A stretch of DNA of 64,000 nucleotides from Anaeromyxobacter oryzisoli (GTDB lineage Bacteria > Myxococcota > Myxococcia > Myxococcales > Anaeromyxobacteraceae). The translations under genes were made by a program, and so were the position numbers. Below the pieces are notes generated by a model. That model had not been told where the DNA came from, did not search any database, and saw only the letters and a list, made by a program, of their open reading frames with translations. Location of the stretch: the NCBI RefSeq assembly GCF_022690765.1, contig NZ_JALCZA010000010.1, forward strand, positions 1-64,000, read 5' to 3'. How positions within the stretch are numbered: the stretch's first letter is position 1; the number at the start of each line of letters is the position of its first letter. This document shows positions 34,452 through 45,334 of the stretch, piece after piece.

Positions 34452-36218
34452 TTGAACGACGATCCCCAGGCAGAGCGGTCGTCCCCTCACGGCGCACCGC
34501 CGCCGTTCCTTCGCTCGGTCCGGGACTTCCTGCGGGTCCTCCCGGCCGCCGTGCAGCGGTTCTGGCTGCTGGTCATCGCGACCGGCTTCCTGTCCGGGCT
34601 CGGCTCGGGGGTGCTCCTCTGGTTCCTGTCGCTCGTCCAGCGGCTCGCCTGGCCGCCCGGCGGGCGGTTCATCGTCGCGGTGAACGCCGCGACGCCGCTG
34701 CGGAGGGTGCTCGTCCCCGCGGCGGCGGGCGTCCTCGTGTCGCTCGTCACGGGGATCTTCCCGCGGCTCCGCGGCGGGCACGGCACCGCGCGGATCATCG
34801 AGGCCATCTGGCACAGGGGCCGGGAGCTCTCGCTGTGGCGGACGCTCTCGCGCGCCGCCCTGTCCATCGCGTCGGTGGGCGCGGGCGCGTCGCTCGGCCG
34901 GGAGGGGGCGCTGGTGCAGACCGGCGCGGCCGCGGGCTCCTGGCTCGCGACGCGCCTGCGGCTCACCGATCGCCAGGCGCGGGTCCTCGTGGCGTGCGGG
35001 GCCGCGTCGGGGATCGCGGCGGCGTACGACGTCCCCATCGGCGGCGCGCTCTTCGGCCTCGAGGTGCTCCTCGGCAGCTTCGCGCTCGACCTCCTCGGCC
35101 CGATCGTCGTCGCCTGCGTGATCGCCACGGCGGTCGCGCGGACGCTGCCCATCGCGCACGACACGTACGTCATCCCGGAGTACGCGCTGCTCCGCCCGCG
35201 CGAGCTGCTCCTCGGGCTCGCCCTCGCGCCGCTGCTCGGCCTCGCCTCCGCGATCTACGTCCGGGTGATGGGCTGGGTCGAGGTGGAGTTCGAGCGGCTC
35301 CCGCGCTGGACCCGGCCGCTCCTGCCCGTGCTGGGCCTCGCGGCCGTGGGCGCGATCGCCGTCCGCTTCCCGCAGGTGCTCGGGAACGGCTTCGACACCG
35401 TCCACCAGATGCTCCTCGGGGGCGTCCCCCTCGAGCTCCTGCTGGTGCTCCCGGCCCTGAAGCTCGGCACGACCGCGCTCTGCGCCGGCACCGGCGTGCC
35501 GGGCGGCCTCTTCACGCCGTCGCTGTTCTTCGGCGCGGCCATCGGCGGCGTCGCCGGCCAGATCCTGGAGCGCTTCGCCCCGGGGGTCGCCCCGCCCGGC
35601 GCCCTGGCGCTGGTGGGGATGGCCGGCGTGCTCGCCGGCACCACGCACGCCGCGGTGTCGGCGGTGCTCATCATCTTCGAGCTGACGGGCGACTACGGCG
35701 TGATCCTGCCGCTCATGCTCTGCGCGGCGGTCGCCGCCGGGACGAGCCGCGCGATCGAGCAGGACTCGCTCTACACCGCGTCGCTGCGGCGGCGCGGGGC
35801 GACGCTCCCGGAGCTGCCCCGGCCGGAGTGGCTCCGCACCACCCCGATCACCGCGCTCATCCACGCCGACGCGGAGCGCGTCCCGCCCGGCACGCCGCTC
35901 GCGCCGCTGCTGCAGAAGCTGCTCAGCCTCGAGCCCGGGCACGATCTCTACGTCACCGACGAGGCCGGGAGGCTCCTGGGGGTGATCCGCCTCGACGCCC
36001 TCAAGGGGACGATCTCCGATCAGGCCGACCTCGGGATGATCGTCGCGGCGGACGTCGTGGACCGGGAGGTGGAGCCCGTCACCGTCACCATGACGGTCGC
36101 CCAGGTCGCCGCGCGGTTCGGGGAGAGCGATCTGGAGCGGCTGCCCGTGGTGGATCCCGACGGGCGGCTGGTCGGGACCATCGCGATGCGCGACCTGCTC
36201 GCGCGGGGGAGCTTTTGA
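34452..36218 (+). CDS. ClC-family chloride channel/antiporter with CBS domains
   Basis: A 588-residue membrane protein. The selectivity motifs are SLGREGALVQTGA (usual GREGP, here Ala in place of Pro) and GTGVPGGLFTPSLFFGAAIGG. The first motif GSGxP is absent or diverged near GLGSGVLLWFLSL. About 17 helices are followed by two CBS domains (about 450-585; LYVTDEAGRLLGVIRLDAL and LPVVDPDGRLVGTIAMRDLL) that may bind adenine nucleotides. The start is TTG at 34452 behind a G-rich stretch. A second ClC gene with different architecture lies at 62100. Confidence 0.92.
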   Translation: MNDDPQAERSSPHGAPPPFLRSVRDFLRVLPAAVQRFWLLVIATGFLSGLGSGVLLWFLSLVQRLAWPPGGRFIVAVNAATPLRRVLVPAAAGVLVSLVTGIFPRLRGGHGTARIIEAIWHRGRELSLWRTLSRAALSIASVGAGASLGREGALVQTGAAAGSWLATRLRLTDRQARVLVACGAASGIAAAYDVPIGGALFGLEVLLGSFALDLLGPIVVACVIATAVARTLPIAHDTYVIPEYALLRPRELLLGLALAPLLGLASAIYVRVMGWVEVEFERLPRWTRPLLPVLGLAAVGAIAVRFPQVLGNGFDTVHQMLLGGVPLELLLVLPALKLGTTALCAGTGVPGGLFTPSLFFGAAIGGVAGQILERFAPGVAPPGALALVGMAGVLAGTTHAAVSAVLIIFELTGDYGVILPLMLCAAVAAGTSRAIEQDSLYTASLRRRGATLPELPRPEWLRTTPITALIHADAERVPPGTPLAPLLQKLLSLEPGHDLYVTDEAGRLLGVIRLDALKGTISDQADLGMIVAADVVDREVEPVTVTMTVAQVAARFGESDLERLPVVDPDGRLVGTIAMRDLLARGSF

Positions 36219-36334
36219 TACGGCGACCTCGTCAGGTCCGCGAACGCGTCCAGGCCGCAACCGGCGTCTCCGAGCCGTCCTTCTCACCTGAAGTCTCGCC
36301 CTGAAGTTTGCGCCCCAAAGTAGCCCCGTCACCT

Positions 36335-36348
36335 TTGATCGAGCGCAA
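36335..36348. promoter_or_regulatory. Weak FNR/CRP-like half-site before the cytochrome operon
   Basis: TTGAT-CGAG-CGCAA resembles TTGAT-N4-ATCAA with a good left half and a poor right half (3 of 5). It lies 53 bp before the cytochrome ATG. Anaerobic control would suit the operon, but the match is weak. Confidence 0.2.
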
Positions 36349-36400
36349 CTGACGACCGTCAAGCCCAACGTAGCTTCGGCCGGAGGGCAGGGAGACGGGC

Positions 36401-37000
36401 ATGCGTCCACGCTCGATCCGCCGTTCGATCCCGGCCGTGCTGCTGGGGCTCGTGGCCGTGACGGCGCACGCCGGGGCGCCGGCGAGCGCTCGGCCGGCGA
36501 GCACCGCGCCGAGCCCCATCGGGCTCGTCGAGGCGGAGGCGCCGCCGTTCTCGGAGGGCATCTTCCCGTGCTCCGCGTGCCACGCGTCCCTCGAGAAGAA
36601 CGGGGCCCGGCGCGAGCTCGCGTTCCACGACGAGCAGCAGTCGGTCTTCTCGCACGACGCCGAGCACCGCTGGTGCCTCGACTGCCACGATCTCCAGGAT
36701 CGCGACGTCCTCCGGCTCGCCAGCGGCGCGACGGTCCCGTTCACGGAGTCGTACCGGCTCTGCGGGCAGTGCCACGGCGACAAGTCCCGCGACTGGCGCG
36801 CGGGCGTGCACGGGAAGCGCGTCGGCCGGTGGGACGGGGCGAAGACCTACTTCCTGTGCGTGAACTGTCACGACCCGCACTCGCCGCGCTTCAAGGGCGT
36901 CCGGGAGATCGTCTCGAACGGCAAGCGGACGGTCGCGCCGACGCGCGGGTACCTGAAGCCGGAGCCCCGGCCGGTGCGCCCCGAGGAGCAGCGGCGATGA
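36401..37000 (+). CDS. Periplasmic tetrahaem cytochrome c
   Basis: A 199-residue exported cytochrome. Residues 1-24 are a signal peptide (IPAVLLGLVAVTAHAGA). Four CXXCH sites bind haem c: CSACH, CLDCH, CGQCH and CVNCH; additional His residues (AFHDEQQ, SHDAEH, GVHGKR, PHSP) are likely distal ligands. The layout resembles small NrfB/DmsE-like electron carriers. GGAGGGCAGGGAG is upstream of the ATG. Its stop overlaps the Fe-S gene start (ATGA). It likely passes electrons between the membrane NrfD module and a terminal reductase. Confidence 0.9.
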   Translation: MRPRSIRRSIPAVLLGLVAVTAHAGAPASARPASTAPSPIGLVEAEAPPFSEGIFPCSACHASLEKNGARRELAFHDEQQSVFSHDAEHRWCLDCHDLQDRDVLRLASGATVPFTESYRLCGQCHGDKSRDWRAGVHGKRVGRWDGAKTYFLCVNCHDPHSPRFKGVREIVSNGKRTVAPTRGYLKPEPRPVRPEEQRR

Positions 37001-37911
37001 GCGCGAACAGGAGCCGGCCCCCGAGCGGCCCGGTCACCCGCCGGGCGTTCCTCCGGACCGCGGCCGCCGGCGCCGCGGTGTCCGCGGCCGCGTGCAGCGG
37101 CGCGCCGGGCCTCGAGGCGGTCCTCCGGAAGCACTTCAGGGAGCTGTCGCCGGACGAGCTGCGGCGGGACCTCGCCCGGATCGAGCGGCGGAACCGGGAG
37201 CGCTTCGGGAGGGCGACGCACGTCACCGCCGAGGGGCCGCGCCCCGGCGTCGAGTTCGGCTACGGCCTCGATCTGTCTCGCTGCGTCGGGTGCCGCCGCT
37301 GCGTGTACGCGTGCGTGAAGGAGAACAACCAGTCCCGGCGCAACCCGCAGATCCACTGGATCCAGGTGCTCGAGATGGAGAAGGAGCACGGCGTCGATCT
37401 CGCGCACGCGGACCTCTACTACGAGGCCGACGCGGTGCCGCGCCCCGGGAAGTTCTACTTCCCGGTGCAGTGCCAGCAGTGCCGGGACCCGCCCTGCGTG
37501 AAGGTGTGCCCGACCCAGGCGACCTGGAAGGAGCGGGACGGCATCGTCGTGGTGGACTACGACTGGTGCATCGGGTGCCGCTGCTGCATGTCGGCGTGCC
37601 CCTACGGCGCGCGCCACTTCAACTGGGCGGCGCCGACCCTGCCGCCCGGCGAGCTGAACCCGGAGCAGCACCACCTCGGGAACCGGCCGCGCCCGAAGGG
37701 CGTGGTCGAGAAGTGCACGTTCTGCATCCAGCGCACGCGGGCCGGGCGCTACCCGGCGTGCGTCGAGGCCTGCCCGGTCGGCGCGCGGAAGTTCGGGGAC
37801 CTGCTCGACGCCGAGAGCGAGATCCGGAGGGTGATGGAGACGAAGCGGGTCTTCGTCTTCAAGGAGGAGCTCGCCACGCACCCGCGGCTCTACTACTTCT
37901 ACGCGACCTAG
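36997..37911 (+). CDS. Tat-exported four-cluster ferredoxin subunit (NrfC/HybA/DmsB-like)
   Basis: A 304-residue periplasmic Fe-S protein. The N-terminus carries a Tat signal (TRRAFLRTAAAGAAVSAAAC); a Cys follows, so lipidation is possible. Four cysteine groups can hold four [4Fe-4S] clusters: CVGCRRCVYAC, CQQCRDPPCVKVC, CIGCRCCMSAC and CTFCIQRT with CVEAC. It would move electrons between the NrfD quinone subunit and the tetrahaem cytochrome. It is coupled to the cytochrome gene by ATGA and 47 bp before the NrfD gene. Confidence 0.92.
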   Translation: MSANRSRPPSGPVTRRAFLRTAAAGAAVSAAACSGAPGLEAVLRKHFRELSPDELRRDLARIERRNRERFGRATHVTAEGPRPGVEFGYGLDLSRCVGCRRCVYACVKENNQSRRNPQIHWIQVLEMEKEHGVDLAHADLYYEADAVPRPGKFYFPVQCQQCRDPPCVKVCPTQATWKERDGIVVVDYDWCIGCRCCMSACPYGARHFNWAAPTLPPGELNPEQHHLGNRPRPKGVVEKCTFCIQRTRAGRYPACVEACPVGARKFGDLLDAESEIRRVMETKRVFVFKEELATHPRLYYFYAT

Positions 37912-37958
37912 GACCGCTGCGCACACGCTCCCAACTTCTGACGCACGAGCGAGGGCTC

Positions 37959-39227
37959 ATGTCGGGGATCGTCGAGTTCGGGAGGGGCTGCGTCCGGCAG
38001 GTGCTCACCGGCGGCCGCGCGTACAAGGCGTGGCTGGCGCTCCTGCTCGCCGCCATCGCGGTCGGGGCCGTCGCGTACGCGCGGCAGGCCGCCGTGGGGC
38101 TCATCGCGACCAACATGCGCGACGACGTCTCCTGGGCGTTCTACATCGGGAACTTCACGTTCCTCGTGGGCGTCGCGGCGGCGGCGGTGCTGCTCGTCAT
38201 CCCCGCCTACGTCTACCAGTGGAAGCCCCTGAAGGAGGTGGTGGTGCTGGGCGAGCTGCTCGCCATCAGCGCGCTCGTCATGTGCCTCCTGTTCGTCCTC
38301 GTGGACATGGGGCGTCCGGACCGGTTCCTCCACGTCCTCCCGCTCCTCGGGAAGCCGAACTTCCCGCGGTCGCTGCTGACCTGGGACGCGCTCGTCCTGA
38401 ACACGTACCTCTTCGTGAACCTCGCCCTCGTCCTGTACCTGCTCTACCGGACCTACCGGGGGAGGGGATACGACCGGCGCGTCTTCCTGCCGCTCGTCCT
38501 GCTGTCGATCCCGATCGCGATCTCGACCCACACGGTCACGGCGTTCCTCTACGACGGCATGGCCGCGCGCCCGTACTGGAACGCGTCGATCCTGGCGCCG
38601 CGGTTCATCGCGTCGGCGTTCTGCTCGGGACCGGCGGTGATGATCGTGCTGTTCCAGATCCTCCGCCGGACCAACGACTTCCCCATCCAGGACGAGGCGA
38701 TCTGGAAGATCGCGGAGCTAATGAGCTACGCGATGTTCCTGAACCTGTTCCTGCTCGGAGCGGAGCTGTTCAAGGAGTACTACTCCGCGACCGAGCACCT
38801 CGCCTACACGCAGTACCTCTGGCGCGGGCTCCGCGACGCCTCGGGCGCGCCACACGGGGCGCTCGTACCGTACGCCTGGATCTCCCTCGCGTGCAGCGTG
38901 TCGGCGTTCCTGCTCTTCCTCGTTCCGCGGACGCGCAAGGACTACCGGACGCTGAACCTCGGCTGCCTCCTCATCTGGGCGGGGGTCTACATCGAGAAGG
39001 GGATGGGCCTCATCATCCCGGGCTTCACCCCCTCGGCGCTGGGGCAGATCTACGAGTACACGCCGACGGGCACCGAGTGGGCCGTCGCCGTCGGCGTCTT
39101 CGGCATCGGGTTCCTCGTGTTCACGCTGCTCGTGAAGATCGCGGTGCCGATCCTGGTCGGCACGTTCCGGGCGCCGGATCGCGCCCGCGTGCCGGCGCCG
39201 GCCGGTGCCGGAACGGCCTCTCCGTAG
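37959..39227 (+). CDS. NrfD/PsrC-family quinone-interacting membrane subunit
   Basis: A 422-residue protein with about 10 membrane helices. NrfD-family features include SWAFYIGNFTFLVGVAAAAV, FVLVDMGRPDRFLH, SLLTWDALVLNTYLFVNL and the late PGFTPSALGQIYEYTPTGTEW. Such subunits oxidise or reduce quinone and pair with a four-cluster ferredoxin subunit, here the preceding gene. It has no haem motifs. The ATG at 37959 was chosen because homology starts there. Confidence 0.92.
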   Translation: MSGIVEFGRGCVRQVLTGGRAYKAWLALLLAAIAVGAVAYARQAAVGLIATNMRDDVSWAFYIGNFTFLVGVAAAAVLLVIPAYVYQWKPLKEVVVLGELLAISALVMCLLFVLVDMGRPDRFLHVLPLLGKPNFPRSLLTWDALVLNTYLFVNLALVLYLLYRTYRGRGYDRRVFLPLVLLSIPIAISTHTVTAFLYDGMAARPYWNASILAPRFIASAFCSGPAVMIVLFQILRRTNDFPIQDEAIWKIAELMSYAMFLNLFLLGAELFKEYYSATEHLAYTQYLWRGLRDASGAPHGALVPYAWISLACSVSAFLLFLVPRTRKDYRTLNLGCLLIWAGVYIEKGMGLIIPGFTPSALGQIYEYTPTGTEWAVAVGVFGIGFLVFTLLVKIAVPILVGTFRAPDRARVPAPAGAGTASP

Positions 39228-39250
39228 CGCACCCGAACCCGGAGGTCCCG

Positions 39251-39544
39251 ATGAAGCGCCTCGCCGTGACGCTCGCCGTGCTCGCCGCTCTCGCCGTCGC
39301 CCGCGCGGAGGACGGTGCGCCGCTGTACGCGCAGAAGTGCGCCGTCTGCCACGGCAAGGACGGGAAGGGGTCGCCCGTCGGCCTCAAGATGGGCGCGAAG
39401 GACCTCACCGCCACGAAGCTGTCCGAGCCCGAGATCGCGAAGGTCATCGAGTCCGGCAGGGGGAAGATGACGGCGTTCAAGGGCAAGCTCACCGACGCCC
39501 AGATCGAGTCGCTCGCGAAGTACGTGAAGGCGGGCCTGAAGTAG
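39251..39544 (+). CDS. Small class I cytochrome c
   Basis: A 97-residue exported monohaem cytochrome. Residues 1-19 form the signal peptide (LAVTLAVLAALAVARA). The haem site is CAVCH, and the axial Met is probably in GKMTAFKGKL, the usual C-terminal position. GGAGG stands 6 nt before the ATG. It ends the cytochrome/Fe-S/NrfD operon and could be the soluble electron carrier to or from this complex. Confidence 0.92.
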   Translation: MKRLAVTLAVLAALAVARAEDGAPLYAQKCAVCHGKDGKGSPVGLKMGAKDLTATKLSEPEIAKVIESGRGKMTAFKGKLTDAQIESLAKYVKAGLK

Positions 39545-39556
39545 GGGCAGGTGGCA

Positions 39557-39574
39557 GCCGGGCGATCGCCCGGC
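39557..39574. terminator. Perfect 18-bp palindrome after the cytochrome operon
   Basis: GCCGGGCG-AT-CGCCCGGC lies 12 bp after the cytochrome stop codon. It can form a tight hairpin without a T tract. The centre GCGATCGC could also be a methylation or binding site. Confidence 0.35.
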
Positions 39575-39608
39575 ATCGGGCCAGACTGGACGGCGTCCGG
39601 CCCGGTCG

Positions 39609-39617
39609 TGCTATACC
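39609..39617 (+). promoter_or_regulatory. Extended -10 promoter giving a leaderless acyltransferase mRNA
   Basis: TGCTATACC is an extended -10 (TGN-TATACC) ending 7 nt before the TTG at 39625. There is no Shine-Dalgarno sequence. The predicted start of transcription coincides with the start codon. Confidence 0.45.
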
Positions 39618-39624
39618 GCGCCGG

Positions 39625-40794
39625 TTGCCCCCTTCGCCGTCCAACGTCGCCGCGCGGCTCGACGCGCAGGCTGCCGTCGTCGATGTCGCGCCCGCCAACG
39701 GCCCCGCGCGCCCCCGCGCCCCTCGCATCGCGGCGCTGGACGCCGCGCGCGCCCTCGGGGTGCTCGCGATGGTGGTGGGGCACACCCTCGACGCGCTCCT
39801 CGCGCCGGAGGTCCGGGCCGCCCCCGCCGTGGAGACGTACTGGAAGGCGCGCGGGCTCACGGCCCCGTTGTTCCTGATGGTCTCCGGATGGGCCGTCACG
39901 GTGGCGATCTCGCGGGGCCGGGCCACCGGCCTCGCCGTCCCGCGCGGACGGCTCCCCCGCGTGCTCCTCCTCCTCGTGATCGGCTACGCCCTCCGGTGGC
40001 CCGGGTGGGGCCTCGACGCCCTCCTGGCCGGCGATCGGACGGTCTGGAGCCACCTCCTCGCCTTCGACGCGCTGCACACCATCGCGATCTCGCTCCTCAC
40101 CGCGGCGTGCCTGCTGGCGCTCCCCTGGAGCCGCCGCGAGCGGGCGATCGCCTTCCTCCTGCTCGCCGTGCTCGCGATGGCGGCGGGGGTGCAGGCGCCC
40201 CTCCCGGGGACGGTGCCGCCGCCGGGGACGGTGCCCGCGCCGGGGCCGCTCCTCGCCCTGTGGCAGGCCGCGGGCGGGACCTCGCCGTTCCCGCTCTTCC
40301 CGTGGTCCGCGTACTTCTTCTCGGGGGCCGTCCTCGCGCTCCTCGTCGGTGACGGCGGCGGCCGGCGCGCGGCCGCCGTCGCGGCGGTCGGCGCCGCCTT
40401 CGTGCTCGCGACCGCCTGGACCGGGGTGGGCGCCCTTCCGCCGGGCGACCCGCGCCTGGTGGTGTTCCGGATCGGCGTGATCCTCGTGCTGCTCGCGGCG
40501 CTCTTCCTCGTCCCCGCCAAGGCCGCCGGTCGGCTGGCGCCGCTCGGGCGCGCGTCGCTCGGGGTCTACGCGATCCACGTGCCGATCGTGTACGGGTGGT
40601 CCACGTTCCCTGGGCTGGGGCTGCGGATCGGCCCGGCGCTCTCGTTCCACGCGGCGTTCGGCATCGCGCTCCTGGTCCTCGCGACGAGCTTCGTGCTCCA
40701 CCGCGCCATCGGCGCCGTCCGGCGGGGCGCCGCGGCGGCGATGCGCGAGGCCGTGCGGCGGCTCGCGCCGCGCGTCGAGCCCGGGGCGCGGTAG
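39625..40794 (+). CDS. DUF1624/HGSNAT-like membrane acyltransferase
   Basis: A 389-residue membrane protein with about 10-11 hydrophobic segments. The N-terminal IAALDAARALGVLAMVVGHT carries the Asp-xx-Arg and catalytic His typical of heparan-alpha-glucosaminide acetyltransferase-like and acyltransferase-3-like families. It also has LFLMVSGWAVTVAISRG and a late LGRASLGVYAIHVPIVYGW. These enzymes move acyl groups across the membrane to sugars or cell-wall components; the acceptor is unknown. The start at TTG 39625 is tentative but fits the promoter 7 nt upstream. Confidence 0.75.
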   Translation: MPPSPSNVAARLDAQAAVVDVAPANGPARPRAPRIAALDAARALGVLAMVVGHTLDALLAPEVRAAPAVETYWKARGLTAPLFLMVSGWAVTVAISRGRATGLAVPRGRLPRVLLLLVIGYALRWPGWGLDALLAGDRTVWSHLLAFDALHTIAISLLTAACLLALPWSRRERAIAFLLLAVLAMAAGVQAPLPGTVPPPGTVPAPGPLLALWQAAGGTSPFPLFPWSAYFFSGAVLALLVGDGGGRRAAAVAAVGAAFVLATAWTGVGALPPGDPRLVVFRIGVILVLLAALFLVPAKAAGRLAPLGRASLGVYAIHVPIVYGWSTFPGLGLRIGPALSFHAAFGIALLVLATSFVLHRAIGAVRRGAAAAMREAVRRLAPRVEPGAR

Positions 40795-40803
40795 CCGACG
40801 GCG

Positions 40804-40824
40804 CCGCTCGCCCGAGGCGAGCGG
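40804..40824. terminator. Hairpin between convergent acyltransferase and hydrolase genes
   Basis: CCGCTCGCC pairs perfectly with GGCGAGCGG around a 3-nt loop (CGA), between the stops at 40794 and 40850. No T tract. Confidence 0.45.
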
Positions 40825-40849
40825 GGCTCGCCGCCCGCCTCGCCGCCCG

Positions 40850-41824
40850 TCACCGCCGGACCACCTCTGCGAGGAAGGCCGCGGCGCGCACCTCCGCGAA
40901 GAACCTCGGCCACAGGGGCGAGCCGCTCACGAAGCCGACGTGCCCGCCCGCCTCGGTCGCGACCAGCGTCACGGCGGGGTTCGCGCGCGCCGCCTCGGCG
41001 GGGACGGTCTCGCCCGGGACGATCGGATCGTCGGTCGCGGAGACGAGGAGCAGCGGCCGGCGCACGCCCGGGAGGAAGCGCCGCGCGGAGCAGGTGACCC
41101 AGTAGTCCTCGGCCGAGGCGAACCCGTGGAGCGGCGCGGTCACGCACTCGTCGAACGCGGCGAACGAGCGGGCGCAGCGGATCGCCGCGGCGTCGAGGCG
41201 GCTCGGGAACCGGCGGGCCTTCTCGAGCGCCTTCTGCCGGAGCCGCCGGAGGAAGCGCTCGCGGTAGACGCGGTTCCAGAAGCCGCGCGCGTCGAGCGCG
41301 CGGGCGGCGCGCGCGAGGTCGAAGGGGACCGAGATCCCGGCGCCGCCGCGGACCTCGGGCGGCAGGTCGTCCCCGCGCTCGCCGAGGTACTTCACGACGA
41401 CGTTGCCGCCGAGCGAGAAGCCGGCGAGCGCGATGGGGCGGCTCGGGCGCGCCGCGGCGAGCCGGCGGACCACCTGATCGAGATCGCCGGTGTCGCCCGA
41501 GTGGTAGAAGCGCGCGAGCCGGTTCGGCTCGCCGGAGCAGCCGCGGAAGTTGAGCGCGACCGGGGCCAGGCCCGCGCGGAGGGCGAGCGCTGCGAGGCCG
41601 CGCACGTAGGCCGCGCGCGAGGAGCCCTCGAGGCCGTGGAGGATCACCAGGGCGGGCGCGTCGGTGGCCGGCGCGCCGAGGAAGTCGAGGTCGAGGAAGT
41701 CGCCGTCGGGCAGCTCCCACCGCTCGCGGCGGGCGGCCGGGCGCGGGAGCGGGCGCGCCACGCTCGCGAAGACCGTCATCGCGTGGGCGCCGGGGAGCCA
41801 GCGGGCGGGGACGTAGCTCGTCAT
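40850..41824 (-). CDS. YheT-type alpha/beta hydrolase
   Basis: A 324-residue hydrolase. LVILHGLEGSSRAAYVRGLA gives the oxyanion region and ALAGFSLGGNVVVKYLGE the nucleophile elbow (GFSLGG). The other triad members are probably Asp in LVSATDDPIVPGE and His in EAGGHVGFV. The NFRGCSGEPNR motif is typical of the YheT/ABHD1-3 group, which act on lipids or esters. It is the last gene of a reverse-strand operon, 6 bp after tgt-mnmC. The substrate is unknown. Confidence 0.88.
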   Translation of the reverse strand: MTSYVPARWLPGAHAMTVFASVARPLPRPAARRERWELPDGDFLDLDFLGAPATDAPALVILHGLEGSSRAAYVRGLAALALRAGLAPVALNFRGCSGEPNRLARFYHSGDTGDLDQVVRRLAAARPSRPIALAGFSLGGNVVVKYLGERGDDLPPEVRGGAGISVPFDLARAARALDARGFWNRVYRERFLRRLRQKALEKARRFPSRLDAAAIRCARSFAAFDECVTAPLHGFASAEDYWVTCSARRFLPGVRRPLLLVSATDDPIVPGETVPAEAARANPAVTLVATEAGGHVGFVSGSPLWPRFFAEVRAAAFLAEVVRR

Positions 41825-41830
41825 GCGGGT

Positions 41831-44609
<2,779 letters not shown>

Positions 44610-44618
44610 GGAAGGGTG

Positions 44619-44627
44619 GATCTAGCA
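44619..44627 (-). promoter_or_regulatory. Extended -10 promoter of the tapT operon
   Basis: On the reverse strand TGCTAGATC ends 9 nt before the GTG at 44609. No -35 or Shine-Dalgarno sequence is apparent, so a leaderless transcript is likely. Confidence 0.4.
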
Positions 44628-44697
44628 CGCCTCGGGCTCGCGCGCTGGCCGGCGCGCGGCGCGCCGCGCGGGGGTGGTATCGGGGCGGCGGTCCGGT

Positions 44698-44703
44698 TAA
44701 AAC
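44698..44703 (+). promoter_or_regulatory. Candidate -10 of the selenoprotein gene
   Basis: TAAAAC ends 7 nt before the ATG at 44711. There is no Shine-Dalgarno sequence, matching the leaderless layout seen at other genes here. Confidence 0.3.
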
Positions 44704-44710
44704 GTCCGCG

Positions 44711-45334
44711 ATGACCGTCACGCTCCGCCTCTACTCCGACTTCGTCTGACCGTTCTGCTTCGTGGCCGAGCGGAGCAGCCTGGTCAGGCTGCTGGACGAG
44801 TACGAGGTCACGCTGTCCTGGGTGGGCTACGAGCTCCACCCGGAGACGCCCGCCGGCGGCGTGGCGCTCGCGGCGCACGTGCCGCACGCGGAGGCGATGC
44901 TCGGCTGCGTGAAGAACTTCGCCGCGGGGTTCGGGATCGTCGATCTCGTCCCGCCTCCGCGCCTCGTCCCGACCCGGCGCATCCTCGCCGTCGCGCAGCT
45001 CGCGCGCGAGGTCGGCCGGCTCGACGCGCTCCGGGCCGTCGCGTTCGACGCGTACTGGCGCCGCGGCTGGGGGCTCGAGAGCGACGAGGACCTGGGCTGG
45101 ATCGCCCGCGAGGCGGATCTCGATCCCGCCGCCGCGCTCGCGGCGGCGAGCGATCCGGCGCGGCTCGCGGCCGTCGCGGAGGCCCGGCGCGAGGCGATCG
45201 CCGCGGGCGTGACCGGGATCCCGACGTTCGACTTCTTCTCGGCGCCGGGCCGGCCGCCGCTTCGGGTGGTGGGGTGCCAGCCGTACGAGGTGCTCGCCGA
45301 CGCCGCCGTCCGCGCCGGGGCGGACCGGCGCTGA
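44711..45334 (+). CDS. DsbA-like selenoprotein with U-P-F-C active site (in-frame UGA)
   Basis: A 207-residue thioredoxin-fold oxidoreductase of the DsbA/FrnE type. ATG at 44711 gives MTVTLRLYSDFV, then TGA at 44747-44749, then PFCFVAERS. Homologues have Cys at this position (DFVCPFC or DFVCPWC), so codon 13 is read as selenocysteine, pairing with Cys16. The rest of the fold is intact: the helical insert (CVKNFAAGFGIVDLVPPPR) and the cis-Pro loop GVTGIPTFDFF. A SECIS-like hairpin begins 24 nt after the UGA. Read conventionally, the frame would start at GTG 44762 and lose the redox centre. No signal peptide is seen, so it is cytoplasmic. The substrate is unknown. Confidence 0.87.
44774..44793 (+). 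promoter_or_regulatory. Bacterial SECIS element
   Basis: AGCAGCCT and AGGCTGCT form a perfect 8-bp stem closed by the loop GGTC. The loop matches the GGUC apex of the Escherichia coli fdhF SECIS that binds SelB. The loop starts 33 nt after the last base of the UGA, within the spacing range reported for bacterial SECIS elements. Confidence 0.82.

Noticed and set aside
44747-44749. Sequencing error or pseudogene stop in the DsbA-like gene
   Set aside because: The UGA is exactly at the redox Cys position, the frame is otherwise intact and a SECIS-type hairpin follows at suitable spacing.
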